Source of the DNA: JAITWN01 sp964546765
GTDB lineage: Bacteria; Pseudomonadota; Gammaproteobacteria; SZUA-140
Assembly (NCBI GenBank): GCA_964546765.1
Contig: CAZJKV010000070.1
Coordinates: 1 to 11,255, forward strand
Length of the DNA stretch: 11,255 bases
Direction: 5' to 3'
In this document: positions 1 through 7,211 of the stretch, one piece after another
Position numbering within the stretch: position 1 is the stretch's first letter
Layout: every line of letters begins with the position of its first letter
Made by a program: the position numbers and the translations under genes
Notes under the pieces: model-generated
Seen by the model: only the letters and a program-made list of their open reading frames with translations
Database searches by the model: none
Told to the model about the DNA's origin: nothing

Positions 1-1
1 C

Positions 2-820
2 GCGGCGCCGGCGCCGGCGCCGGCAGCGACCTTGACCGAGGCCGAGGTCAGGCAGAAGATCGCTTTTGCCGAGATGTTCGTCGATACGTCCGCGGCCGCC
101 GACCGCATTCGCGAGAGCGGCATCCAGGCCGCGAACGACCTCCATCGCGCGGCCCGGCAGAACTATCTCGACGCCCGAGACGCCGTCGGGCGTGGCGATC
201 TCGATGTCGCTCTGCTGCTCGTCGATGAGTCGATGCGCATCATGAGCGAGGCCTCGCTGTACGTCCCGCGGGATATCGAGGGCGACGCCCAGCGTGCCCA
301 GTTCGAGATGTTCTATGAGGGTGCGCGCACCTTCCGCGATTCCTACACCGACAATGTCGAGCACATGCGCGAACGCGATCGCAGCAAGGTCCGTCACGTC
401 GACCTGAAGCGGATCGACGCGTCCATGGCGCGCGCCCGGTCGCTCGCCGATGACGGCCGGTATCCCGACGCGATCGCGTTGCTGAGCGAGGTACAGGACA
501 CGCTGACCCGCGCCCTGACCGAGATGCTGGCCGATGAAACGATCACCTATGATCTGGACTTCGCGTCGCCGCGCGAGGAATACGAATATGAACTGGCGCG
601 CTACGAAAGCTTCGAGCGGCTGGTGCCGATTGCGATCGAGCAGAAACAGCCGACGGAGCAATCACGCGAGCTGATGATGCGCTCCGTCGACCGGGCCAGG
701 GAGATCCGGGGGCTCGTCGATCCCGAGGTGGCGCGCGGCAACTATGATGAAGCGATCCTGATGCTGCAGGGCGCGACCAGCCATGTCCAGAGGGCCCTGC
801 AGGTCGTCGGCGTGAGGTGA
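2..820 (+). CDS. Helical repeat protein of unknown function, 5' end missing
   Basis: I do not recognise this family. The frame is open to the left edge, where it encodes an Ala-Pro linker, so the gene almost certainly starts outside the window; the TTG at 32 is only the first possible start inside it. The rest is charged, strongly helical and free of cysteine. Numbering from that TTG, a helical-hairpin motif of the form G-x-(Y/L)-x-(D/E)-A-(I/L) recurs at about 55-61, 142-148 and 236-242 (RGDLDVA, DGRYPDA, RGNYDEA). An aromatic-rich linker helix follows the first two copies (about 90-112 and 182-205), which suggests roughly 90-residue units related to TPR-like helical repeats. The Ala-Pro stretch looks like a flexible tether behind an N-terminal part that cannot be seen. 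It lies 7 nt upstream of a triheme cytochrome gene, so a role as a periplasmic scaffold or binding protein for cytochromes is plausible, but this is inference from position only. Confidence 0.75.
   Translation, partial: AAPAPAPAATLTEAEVRQKIAFAEMFVDTSAAADRIRESGIQAANDLHRAARQNYLDARDAVGRGDLDVALLLVDESMRIMSEASLYVPRDIEGDAQRAQFEMFYEGARTFRDSYTDNVEHMRERDRSKVRHVDLKRIDASMARARSLADDGRYPDAIALLSEVQDTLTRALTEMLADETITYDLDFASPREEYEYELARYESFERLVPIAIEQKQPTEQSRELMMRSVDRAREIRGLVDPEVARGNYDEAILMLQGATSHVQRALQVVGVR
4..21 (+). repeat. Three tandem GGCGCC hexamers
   Basis: Three perfect head-to-tail copies of GGCGCC lie at 4-9, 10-15 and 16-21. In the reading frame of the helical repeat gene they encode alternating Ala and Pro. 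This is a short in-frame coding repeat that could vary in copy number by slippage without breaking the frame. It may extend further left, beyond the window. Confidence 0.7.
814..820 (+). promoter_or_regulatory. Ribosome binding site for the triheme cytochrome gene
   Basis: GAGGTGA matches the 16S anti-Shine-Dalgarno complement over seven bases and sits 7 nt before the ATG at 828. Its last three bases are the stop codon of the preceding gene, so termination and re-initiation are close together. Confidence 0.7.
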
Positions 821-827
821 CTGAACG

Positions 828-1427
828 ATGAAACTCGCGATGTTTTCGATCGGACGCCCGGCGCAGGCGTTTTGCCTGACCGTCATGGCCTGCCTGCTGC
901 TCGGTGTGACAGTCGCGCCGGCTCAGGAAATGCCCGAATGGAAGCGCGGCGGCGCACATTTCCAGCTGTTCGGCGACATCGCGCCGGTGGCACAGGACGG
1001 CATCCATGACCCGAGTGCGGAGGCCGCCGATGTATTCCAGGATCCCTATGACTCGATGGCCGGTTTCCCGCGCGACGCTGCCGGCATCATCGACTGGGTC
1101 AGGACCCTGAACCGCGACCTGATCGAGCCGCGCGAGAGCCGGGACGGGTCCAGGCAGATGTTCACCGTCGACTTCGACATCCTCTTCACGAACACCCAGT
1201 CCATGCCCTGGGTCCGGTTTCCGCACCTCCAGCACACGGAGTGGCTGACCTGCGCGAACTGTCATCCGGTGCCCTTCATCCCGAAGAAGGGCGCGAATCC
1301 GATCAGCATGTCGGCCATCATTCAGGGAGAGTACTGCGGGCTGTGTCACGGCCGCGTCGCTTTCCCCCCCACGATGAACTGCGGCAGATGTCACTCCGTA
1401 TCGCCAGAAGTCACCTTGCTGCGCTGA
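828..1427 (+). CDS. Secreted triheme c7-type cytochrome
   Basis: A 199-residue electron-transfer protein. A Sec signal peptide is predicted, with a hydrophobic core at about 13-30 and probable cleavage after Ala32 (APA before QE). The C-terminal third holds three haem-binding motifs: CANCH at 142-146, CGLCH at 170-174 and CGRCH at 185-189. The spacing, the preceding HLQH (133-136) and the M-x-x-I-x-x-G-x-x-CGLCHG pattern resemble the c(7)-type triheme domain of multihaem cytochromes in metal-reducing and nanowire-forming bacteria. The roughly 100 residues between signal peptide and haem domain are unfamiliar. Outside the motifs there are only four histidines (44, 60, 133, 136) to supply distal ligands. 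The start is fixed by a good ribosome binding site and the signal peptide. The 3' end overlaps the next gene by 40 nt. It probably carries electrons in the periplasm or at the outer membrane, feeding or draining the 11-haem protein. Haem binding is near certain; the electron partner is inferred. Confidence 0.92.
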   Translation: MKLAMFSIGRPAQAFCLTVMACLLLGVTVAPAQEMPEWKRGGAHFQLFGDIAPVAQDGIHDPSAEAADVFQDPYDSMAGFPRDAAGIIDWVRTLNRDLIEPRESRDGSRQMFTVDFDILFTNTQSMPWVRFPHLQHTEWLTCANCHPVPFIPKKGANPISMSAIIQGEYCGLCHGRVAFPPTMNCGRCHSVSPEVTLLR

Positions 1428-2380
1428 GCCTCGCCTGCGCGGCGCTGCTGCTGGAGGCCTGCGCGGTCACGGAGTCGGGTAGCGCCCGGCTCGCCGGCGC
1501 GCTCGAAGCGCGCGGGGCCTTGTGGCAGGTCATCGACGGCGGGCTGACCGGTCATGGCAACCTGTTGATCGGGCCAGATCAGGTGATGTTTCTGCAGCCG
1601 GTCGCGGTCGCCGCGCGCGGGCACCTGGTCTACATCATCGACGTCGGCCACCAGCAGTTGTTTCGCTACGACGCGAGAATCGACCGGCTCGAGCGGGCGC
1701 TTGACCTGCGCGGTGTTGTTAGCGGCAATGACGCCGATCTGTACCTCGCCCGCGACCTGTCCATATTCATAGCCGACACCGATGGTGCGCGGGTGCTGCA
1801 CTACGACCGCAACGGCCGCCTGGTCAAGGTCATCGAGGACAGGCGCAACATCACCCGCCCGGTCTCCGTTCGGGTCAACGACAATACCGGCTATATCTTC
1901 ATCGCCGACGGCAACAATGACGGGGTGCTGGTCTACAACCCCGCGGGCCTGCCTGAGGGCGCCTTCGGCGGCCGCGGCCGCGGGCCCGGCAAGTTCACCA
2001 GCATTACCGCGCTGGCACAGGGCCCGCAGGGGTATTACATCGGCACACGCCTTGGCGAACACCGGGTACAGATCATGGGCTTCGACGGCGGCTGGCTCGA
2101 ATCCCTGCAGCCGGACACCGTGACCTTCCCGACGGCAATCGCCGTCGGTCCGGACGGGCTCATCTACGTCGCCGACTATATGGCCGACGACATCAAGGTC
2201 TACGATGGCGCTGCGCTGGTCGACGTGATCGGGGGCCATGGCGCCGCCCCGGGTCGCTTCAGCAGGATAACCAGCCTGTGGATCGACGAAGGCTTGCTCT
2301 ACGTTGCGGACAGCCTGAACCGGCGGATTCAGGTGCTGACGCTAGCCTCCCGGGAGTCAATGCCGCCGAAGGAACCCTGA
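1388..2380 (+). CDS. Lipoprotein with six-bladed NHL beta-propeller (first of two)
   Basis: A 330-residue lipoprotein. The N-terminus has basic residues, a hydrophobic stretch (10-22) and a lipobox LEAC with the lipidated cysteine at 25. Residue +2 is Ala, not Asp, which fits sorting to the outer membrane. About six NHL-type blades follow, at roughly 70-100, 118-150, 158-190, 203-240, 247-280 and 291-320. Typical strand and turn sequences are visible (IYVADYMADDIKVYDG, LLYVADSLNRRIQVL, GGRGRGPGKF). NHL propellers usually act as binding or docking platforms, and no catalytic signature is visible. The frame is open back to 1241, but ATG 1388 is chosen because it places the lipoprotein signal at the N-terminus; the upstream part would merely re-read the cytochrome gene. 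No clear ribosome binding site precedes it, so expression may rely on coupling. Beside cytochromes it may anchor or organise them at the outer membrane; this is inferred. Confidence 0.88.
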   Translation: MSLRIARSHLAALSLACAALLLEACAVTESGSARLAGALEARGALWQVIDGGLTGHGNLLIGPDQVMFLQPVAVAARGHLVYIIDVGHQQLFRYDARIDRLERALDLRGVVSGNDADLYLARDLSIFIADTDGARVLHYDRNGRLVKVIEDRRNITRPVSVRVNDNTGYIFIADGNNDGVLVYNPAGLPEGAFGGRGRGPGKFTSITALAQGPQGYYIGTRLGEHRVQIMGFDGGWLESLQPDTVTFPTAIAVGPDGLIYVADYMADDIKVYDGAALVDVIGGHGAAPGRFSRITSLWIDEGLLYVADSLNRRIQVLTLASRESMPPKEP

Positions 2381-2383
2381 TTC

Positions 2384-3454
2384 ATGCCATCAGCCTCGTT
2401 TTCCGGCACAGGGAGGATCGCGGTCGTGCTGGCAGCGCTGCTGCTGTCGGCCTGCGCTACTACACCAGGGGTGCTCGAATACGAGTACGCGTCCGAGGCC
2501 GAGCTGCATGTCTGGCCATCGCCGCCCGAAACCCCCCGTTATCGCCTGGTCGGTCAGCTGACTGGCGAGCAGAACCTGCCGCGCGCTGAGCAGGGCAATC
2601 TCGGTACCCGATTGCTGAGCTGGGTCGCCGGCCTCGTCAGCGGTAAGCGGATCCCGGTAGTCCTGCAGCGACCACAGAGCGGTTTCGTCGACGCGAGCGG
2701 GCGTATCTACATCACCGACGTCAGTCGTTCCGCTGTCTTCGTGTTCGACGAGATGGCCGGCAGGATGCATCTCTGGCAGTCGGCCGCCCGGGCGGTCCGC
2801 TTCCAGACCCCGGTCAGCATCAGTCCGGGCGCGAACGGTGAGGTGCTGGTCGTCGACGCCGGTCTGCGGCGCGTCGTGCGGCTCGATGCCGAAGGCGAAC
2901 CGCTGGGCAGCATCGGCGAGGGGCGGTTCTCGCGCCCGGTCGGCATCGCGCGCGACGGCGCGCGCGGGCGGATCTTCGTCGCCGATGCCCAGGCCCATGA
3001 CATCAAGATCTTCAGCGACGACGGCGAACTGCTCGGCGCCTTCGGAGAGCGCGGCGAAGGGCCGGGTGAATTCAACGCGCCGACCTACCTGACCTTCGCG
3101 CATGACCAGCTGTTCGTTACCGATACGCTGAACTCTCGCGTGCAGATCTTCGATGCCGACGGCACATTCGTCCGGGAATTTGGCCGTCGCGGGCTGTATG
3201 TCGGCGATCTGCCGCGTCCGAAGGGCGTCGCGGTCGACGATCACGGCATCGTCTACGTGGTGGAATCCTATTACGACCATCTGTTAGTATTCACGGAACG
3301 AGGGGAGTTGCTGTTGCCGATCGGGGGTACCGGCAGCGGTATAGGCCAGTTCTACCTGCCTACGGGTGTCTGGACCGACCATCGCAACCGGATCTATGTC
3401 GCCGACGCATTCAACGGTCGCATCATGATTTTTCAATATCTGGGTGAGGCATGA
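2384..3454 (+). CDS. Lipoprotein with six-bladed NHL beta-propeller (second of two)
   Basis: A 356-residue lipoprotein starting 3 nt after the previous gene, with AAGGA about 10 nt before its ATG. The signal is a hydrophobic segment (12-21) followed by lipobox LSAC with Cys24; Ala at +2 suggests the outer membrane. Before the propeller lies a segment of about 70 residues including HVWPSPPETPRYRLVGQL (42-59), a Trp-Pro-rich lead-in that I recall from other bacterial NHL lipoproteins near cytochromes. Six blades are visible at about 97-130, 142-175, 184-217, 231-264, 279-310 and 325-352, with motifs such as FVTDTLNSRVQIFD and GERGEGPGEF. Shared motifs with the preceding lipoprotein (xxDIK(V/I)(Y/F), (S/T)LNxR(I/V)Q) suggest an old tandem duplication, although the lead-in differs. 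It overlaps the 11-haem cytochrome gene by 4 nt (ATGA), so made in step with it. Docking or support of that cytochrome is the likely but unproven role. Confidence 0.9.
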   Translation: MPSASFSGTGRIAVVLAALLLSACATTPGVLEYEYASEAELHVWPSPPETPRYRLVGQLTGEQNLPRAEQGNLGTRLLSWVAGLVSGKRIPVVLQRPQSGFVDASGRIYITDVSRSAVFVFDEMAGRMHLWQSAARAVRFQTPVSISPGANGEVLVVDAGLRRVVRLDAEGEPLGSIGEGRFSRPVGIARDGARGRIFVADAQAHDIKIFSDDGELLGAFGERGEGPGEFNAPTYLTFAHDQLFVTDTLNSRVQIFDADGTFVREFGRRGLYVGDLPRPKGVAVDDHGIVYVVESYYDHLLVFTERGELLLPIGGTGSGIGQFYLPTGVWTDHRNRIYVADAFNGRIMIFQYLGEA

Positions 3455-6186
3455 ACCTGCGGCTTGTGTCGGCGATCATCGTTGTCGGTTTGCTGTGGGG
3501 CGTCAGCACCCTGGCGAGTGCCGGCGGACCGCCCCGGATCGCCGACATCTCGAATACCCGCCACAACTTCTCGGCGACCATCGCGCCGGCCGGGCTCGAG
3601 CGCCGTGCCTCGGCGGTCAGCGAATCCCAGATCTGCGCCTTCTGTCACACGCCGCACGGCGCGACACCAGAGACCAATGCGCCGCTCTGGAACCGGCAGC
3701 TTTCACAGGCCACCTATATCCCGTTCGACTCGACCTCGATCGACGCGACCGACCTCGGCCAGCCGACCGGCCGTTCCAAGCTGTGTCTGTCCTGCCACGA
3801 CGGCACGATCGCGCTCGGCTCGGTTAACGTGCTGAACCGGCAGGTCGACATTACGGTGCCGATGTCCGGCACCGGGCCGGGCGGCTCGATCCCGGAAGGC
3901 CTCGGCAGGGATACCGGCTTCACCCGCTATCTCGGTATCGACCTGACCAACGATCACCCGATCTCCTTCACCTATGACAGCGCCCAGGCGGCGCGCGACG
4001 GTGAGTTGTTCGACCCGGCCGTCGTCTCCTGGATCGGCGAGCGCACACGCGGCAGTCCGGTCGCGATGCCGCATGGCGACTACCTGCCGCTCGAGCGCGA
4101 CGCCGAAGGCGCGGGTCCGAAGCTCGAATGCATCACCTGTCACGATCCCCATATCCGTTCAGAGGTGCCGGGCGAGAACATCAAGTTCCTGCGCGCGAAC
4201 CGCTTCCAGGTCCAGGCGCCGGTCCAGGGTCTGTTCGACCCGCAGCGCGACATCATCTGCCTCGCCTGCCATGACAAGGACGGCTGGGTCGATTCCGCGC
4301 ACGCCCACCCCGGTGTCGCGATCGAGCGTTATACCGATTCCGCGGCCGACATTCGCGAGTTTCCGCGCAACATCCGCGTCTGGCAGGCCGCCTGCCTGAA
4401 CTGCCACGACCCCCATACCGTGCAGGGCGCGCGCCGCCTGCTGCGCGAGGGTACCGACGGGCCGCTGCTGACCGATCCCGAGACCGGCGGCCAATTCCGC
4501 CAGGGTGGCAATCCCGCGGTCGAGTACGTCTGCTATTCCTGTCACGGCGATCCGGCGGTCGGCCCGCCGACCGCGCAGACCCTGCAGGGACAGATCAGCC
4601 CGAACACCAATCCGGCCTTCGAGGTCCCGGACATCAAGACCGATTTTACGACGCTGGCGCGGCACATGCCGATCTCGAGCAACGACCAGCTCGCCGGCCA
4701 GGAGGTCCACAGCATCGGCACCGGTGACGCCGCGACCCAGGGTAACCAGCGCGGCCAGGACTTCGTTGAATCGCGCGAACTCCTCGGTCTCGGCGGTCTG
4801 CACAATCGTCATGCCGAGTGCACCGACTGTCACAACCCGCACCGGGTGATTCGCAACAATCGTTTCAACGACGACCCGACGGTGCCGGGTCCGGCCGGAA
4901 CGCACGCCCATGGTCCGGGCATCATGCCCGAGAACATCGCGTCTGGCGTACTGCGCGGGATCTGGGGCGTCGAGCCGGTCTATGCGAGCACGCGTTTCGG
5001 CGAGAATCCGATCGACTTCGAGGTCAAGCGCGGCGATCCCGGCGTCGGCGGCAGCGAGGACGCGAGTGCGCCGTACCTGACGCGCGAATACCAGCTCTGC
5101 CTCAAGTGTCACTCGAACTACGCCTACGACACGCCGCCGCCGCTCGGCTACACCTCCGGGTTGACACCGCCCGGGACCCCGAGCACGCCGCCTGACATGC
5201 TGCACTACACCAACCAGGCAATGGAGTTCCAGTCGCCGCCGGACCATGCGCCAGGCCTCTCTCGGGCAACCCCGACCGGCGCCTACGAGGACGGCGGGGC
5301 CTGTAACGTGCAGCTGACCGACTCGAACAACAACCTGGTGGTGATCAACGGCCACCTCGATCCGCAGGGCAACTGCGTCGACTTCATTACGAACAATCAT
5401 CGTTCCTGGCATCCGGTGATGCGCCCGACCGGTCGTACACCGCCGGTGCGCGGCGCGAATCCCGATGTCTGGCGCGCGCCGTTCAATTCCTTCGTCGGGA
5501 CCCAGACCATGTACTGTTCGGATTGCCACGGCTCGCGCACGATGGGCGACACCGTCGTGCCGATGGGCGGCGAGCAGGGGTCGCCATGGGGGCCGCACGG
5601 CTCGAGCGAGAACTTCATCCTGAAGGGGAACTGGAGTAACCAGACCGGCACCAACACGACAAACTTCGCGAACGAGTCCGATCCGAACAACCACCTGTGC
5701 TTCCGCTGCCACGATCCGAAGAACTACGCCCGGGCTGCGCTGGCGCCGGACCCGGAGGTATTCGCGAGCGGATTCCGGCGCGCGGTCGGCGGCGGCGGCT
5801 GCCTGCAGTTCCTCGGCGTCAACCTGCACATCGGACATGCCGCGGTCGTCAACAACTTCCGCTGCACCTATTGCCATGTCTCGATCCCGCACGGCTGGAA
5901 GAACAAGGTCTTCCTCGCGAACCTGAACGACATCGGACTCGAATCCGAAATGGCGCCCGGCACCCAGGTGCGCTATCAGGGCTTCCTGCCGTCCGGCACC
6001 GGGCGATTCTACAAGGCGCCGTACTACAACGGCGCGGCGCTCAAGGTCAGGAACTTCGCGCGCAGCGGCGAATGGCTGGATGCCCATTGCGGTTCGGCGG
6101 GCGACCCCAGCCAGTTGGCGCCAAACCTGCTGACCGGCGTCGACTGGATGATGAACAGCAATGAGGCCTGCGTGAACCTGCCATGA
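3451..6186 (+). CDS. Secreted 11-haem c-type cytochrome
   Basis: A 911-residue multihaem cytochrome with a Sec signal peptide (hydrophobic 5-20, cleavage near ASA at 22-24). There are eleven CXXCH motifs, whose first cysteines are residues 62, 112, 227, 270, 315, 361, 457, 550, 689, 750 and 805. Four have the CHxPH form (62, 227, 315, 457) typical of paired-CXXCH and nanowire-type cytochromes, and CLSCHDGT at 112 is also characteristic. By my count 26 histidines lie outside the motifs, enough for bis-His ligation of all eleven. Spacing is tight for motifs 3-6 (43-46 residues) and 9-11 (55-61), but 93-139 between motifs 6 and 9. Five further cysteines (618, 642, 784, 880, 907) are outside haem motifs and could form disulphides. 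It overlaps both neighbours by 4 nt. With no membrane anchor after the signal peptide, it is likely periplasmic or exported to the surface as a long-range electron carrier. Filament formation is possible, not shown. Its exact family is not recognised. Confidence 0.95.
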   Translation: MNLRLVSAIIVVGLLWGVSTLASAGGPPRIADISNTRHNFSATIAPAGLERRASAVSESQICAFCHTPHGATPETNAPLWNRQLSQATYIPFDSTSIDATDLGQPTGRSKLCLSCHDGTIALGSVNVLNRQVDITVPMSGTGPGGSIPEGLGRDTGFTRYLGIDLTNDHPISFTYDSAQAARDGELFDPAVVSWIGERTRGSPVAMPHGDYLPLERDAEGAGPKLECITCHDPHIRSEVPGENIKFLRANRFQVQAPVQGLFDPQRDIICLACHDKDGWVDSAHAHPGVAIERYTDSAADIREFPRNIRVWQAACLNCHDPHTVQGARRLLREGTDGPLLTDPETGGQFRQGGNPAVEYVCYSCHGDPAVGPPTAQTLQGQISPNTNPAFEVPDIKTDFTTLARHMPISSNDQLAGQEVHSIGTGDAATQGNQRGQDFVESRELLGLGGLHNRHAECTDCHNPHRVIRNNRFNDDPTVPGPAGTHAHGPGIMPENIASGVLRGIWGVEPVYASTRFGENPIDFEVKRGDPGVGGSEDASAPYLTREYQLCLKCHSNYAYDTPPPLGYTSGLTPPGTPSTPPDMLHYTNQAMEFQSPPDHAPGLSRATPTGAYEDGGACNVQLTDSNNNLVVINGHLDPQGNCVDFITNNHRSWHPVMRPTGRTPPVRGANPDVWRAPFNSFVGTQTMYCSDCHGSRTMGDTVVPMGGEQGSPWGPHGSSENFILKGNWSNQTGTNTTNFANESDPNNHLCFRCHDPKNYARAALAPDPEVFASGFRRAVGGGGCLQFLGVNLHIGHAAVVNNFRCTYCHVSIPHGWKNKVFLANLNDIGLESEMAPGTQVRYQGFLPSGTGRFYKAPYYNGAALKVRNFARSGEWLDAHCGSAGDPSQLAPNLLTGVDWMMNSNEACVNLP

Positions 6187-7211
6187 CCCCGGTGCTGCGC
6201 AGTCTGGCCTCGACGCGGCTGACGCTGTTCGGCATGGCCTTTCTCGGGGTGGGCGCGGCGCTGAACTACGACAACCCGGTCGAAACGCCGACCTGGGTGC
6301 TGGCGGCGCCGATGACCCTGCTCGCAGTCAACCTGCTCGCCGCGGTGATCACGAATCCGCGCATCAACCGGCGCGGCGGACTCCTGGTATTCCATCTCGG
6401 CCTGCTCGCGATCGTCGTGCTCGCGGCAATCGGTCGCATGACGATGATGGAGGCCAATGTCGAGCTGGTCGAGGGCGACCCCTTCGTTGCGAGCGACATC
6501 ATCAACGTGCGCGAAGGGCCGTGGCATCGGGGCGATCTCGACCGTGTCGGTTTCGTCCAGGGGCCGTGGACCATCGATTATTCCGCCGGCATGTCGCGGG
6601 GGCCGACGCGCAGCGAGATCCGTGTGCCGGATGGGCGCGGCGGCTGGGAGCACATGGTCGTCGGCGACCACACACCGCTGCGTTCGGAGGGCTACCGCTT
6701 TTACACGACATTCAACAAGGGATTCGCGGCAGTGCTGACCTGGATGCCGGACGGCGGCACGCCGGTGACGGGCGCGGTGCACATGCCGTCCTATCCGCTG
6801 TTCGAGCACCGCCAGGCGAATCGCTGGACGCCGGACGATGGCGAGGAGATCCGCTTCTGGCTGCAGCTCGAGACCGGCATCGATCCGGACGCGAGCTGGC
6901 GCCTCGATCCTCACGGCTCGGAGGGCGTGCTGGTCGTGCGCGCAGGCGACGCGCGGGTCGAGCTGCTGCCGGGCGAGACGACCCGGCTCGATAGTGGCCT
7001 TCTCCGCTTCGAGCGGCTCACGGGCTGGATGGGCTACCGGATCTATTACGATCCGACACTACACTGGCTGTTCCTCGCGGCGATGATCGCGGTGTTCGGA
7101 CTGGCCGCGCATTTCTGGCGCAAGTTCGGCGCGATCCAGGTCTATTCCGCGGCCCAGGAAGCCGCGCGCAAGAAGGCCGTCGGGGATCTGCACGGAGGCA
7201 AGGTGCTATGA
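6183..7211 (+). CDS. resB: Cytochrome c biogenesis protein ResB (Ccs1), System II
   Basis: A 342-residue inner-membrane protein of the ResB/Ccs1 family, which with CcsA forms the System II synthase that passes haem to the outer face and joins it to CXXCH cysteines. Three N-terminal membrane segments (about 12-28, 38-56, 66-84) precede a soluble periplasmic domain (about 88-290) and a last segment (294-312), the ResB topology. His71 in the third segment (VFHLGLL) corresponds in position to the conserved transmembrane histidine proposed as a haem ligand in CcsBA, and His294 begins the last segment. Many ResB proteins exceed 500 residues, so this is a compact form. Its start overlaps the cytochrome stop (ATGA). 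The location directly after an 11-haem gene suggests a synthase serving this operon. Family assignment rests on topology, recognisable sequence and the adjacent ccsA. Confidence 0.85.
   Translation: MTPVLRSLASTRLTLFGMAFLGVGAALNYDNPVETPTWVLAAPMTLLAVNLLAAVITNPRINRRGGLLVFHLGLLAIVVLAAIGRMTMMEANVELVEGDPFVASDIINVREGPWHRGDLDRVGFVQGPWTIDYSAGMSRGPTRSEIRVPDGRGGWEHMVVGDHTPLRSEGYRFYTTFNKGFAAVLTWMPDGGTPVTGAVHMPSYPLFEHRQANRWTPDDGEEIRFWLQLETGIDPDASWRLDPHGSEGVLVVRAGDARVELLPGETTRLDSGLLRFERLTGWMGYRIYYDPTLHWLFLAAMIAVFGLAAHFWRKFGAIQVYSAAQEAARKKAVGDLHGGKVL
7194..7198 (+). promoter_or_regulatory. Ribosome binding site for ccsA
   Basis: GGAGG lies inside the 3' end of resB, 9 nt before the ATG at 7208. It supports that start and independent ribosome loading in addition to the ATGA overlap. 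Confidence 0.65.

Noticed and set aside
1241..1387. Extended upstream start for the first NHL lipoprotein
   Set aside because: The extra 49 residues are an alternate-frame reading of the cytochrome haem region and would bury the lipoprotein signal internally.
543..1394. 283-codon minus-strand frame over the repeat protein and triheme cytochrome
   Set aside because: Low-complexity Arg/Pro/Ser composition and full overlap with two well-supported plus-strand genes; a high-GC shadow.
2390..3280. 296-codon minus-strand frame opposite the second NHL lipoprotein
   Set aside because: No domain or signal; Asp/Arg-rich antisense of propeller repeats. The plus-strand lipoprotein is convincing.
4159..6087. 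642-codon open frame on the minus strand opposite the 11-haem cytochrome
   Set aside because: It is rich in Arg, Val and Ala with no recognisable domain, and mirrors codon bias of a high-GC gene on the other strand. The plus-strand frame has a signal peptide and eleven haem motifs.
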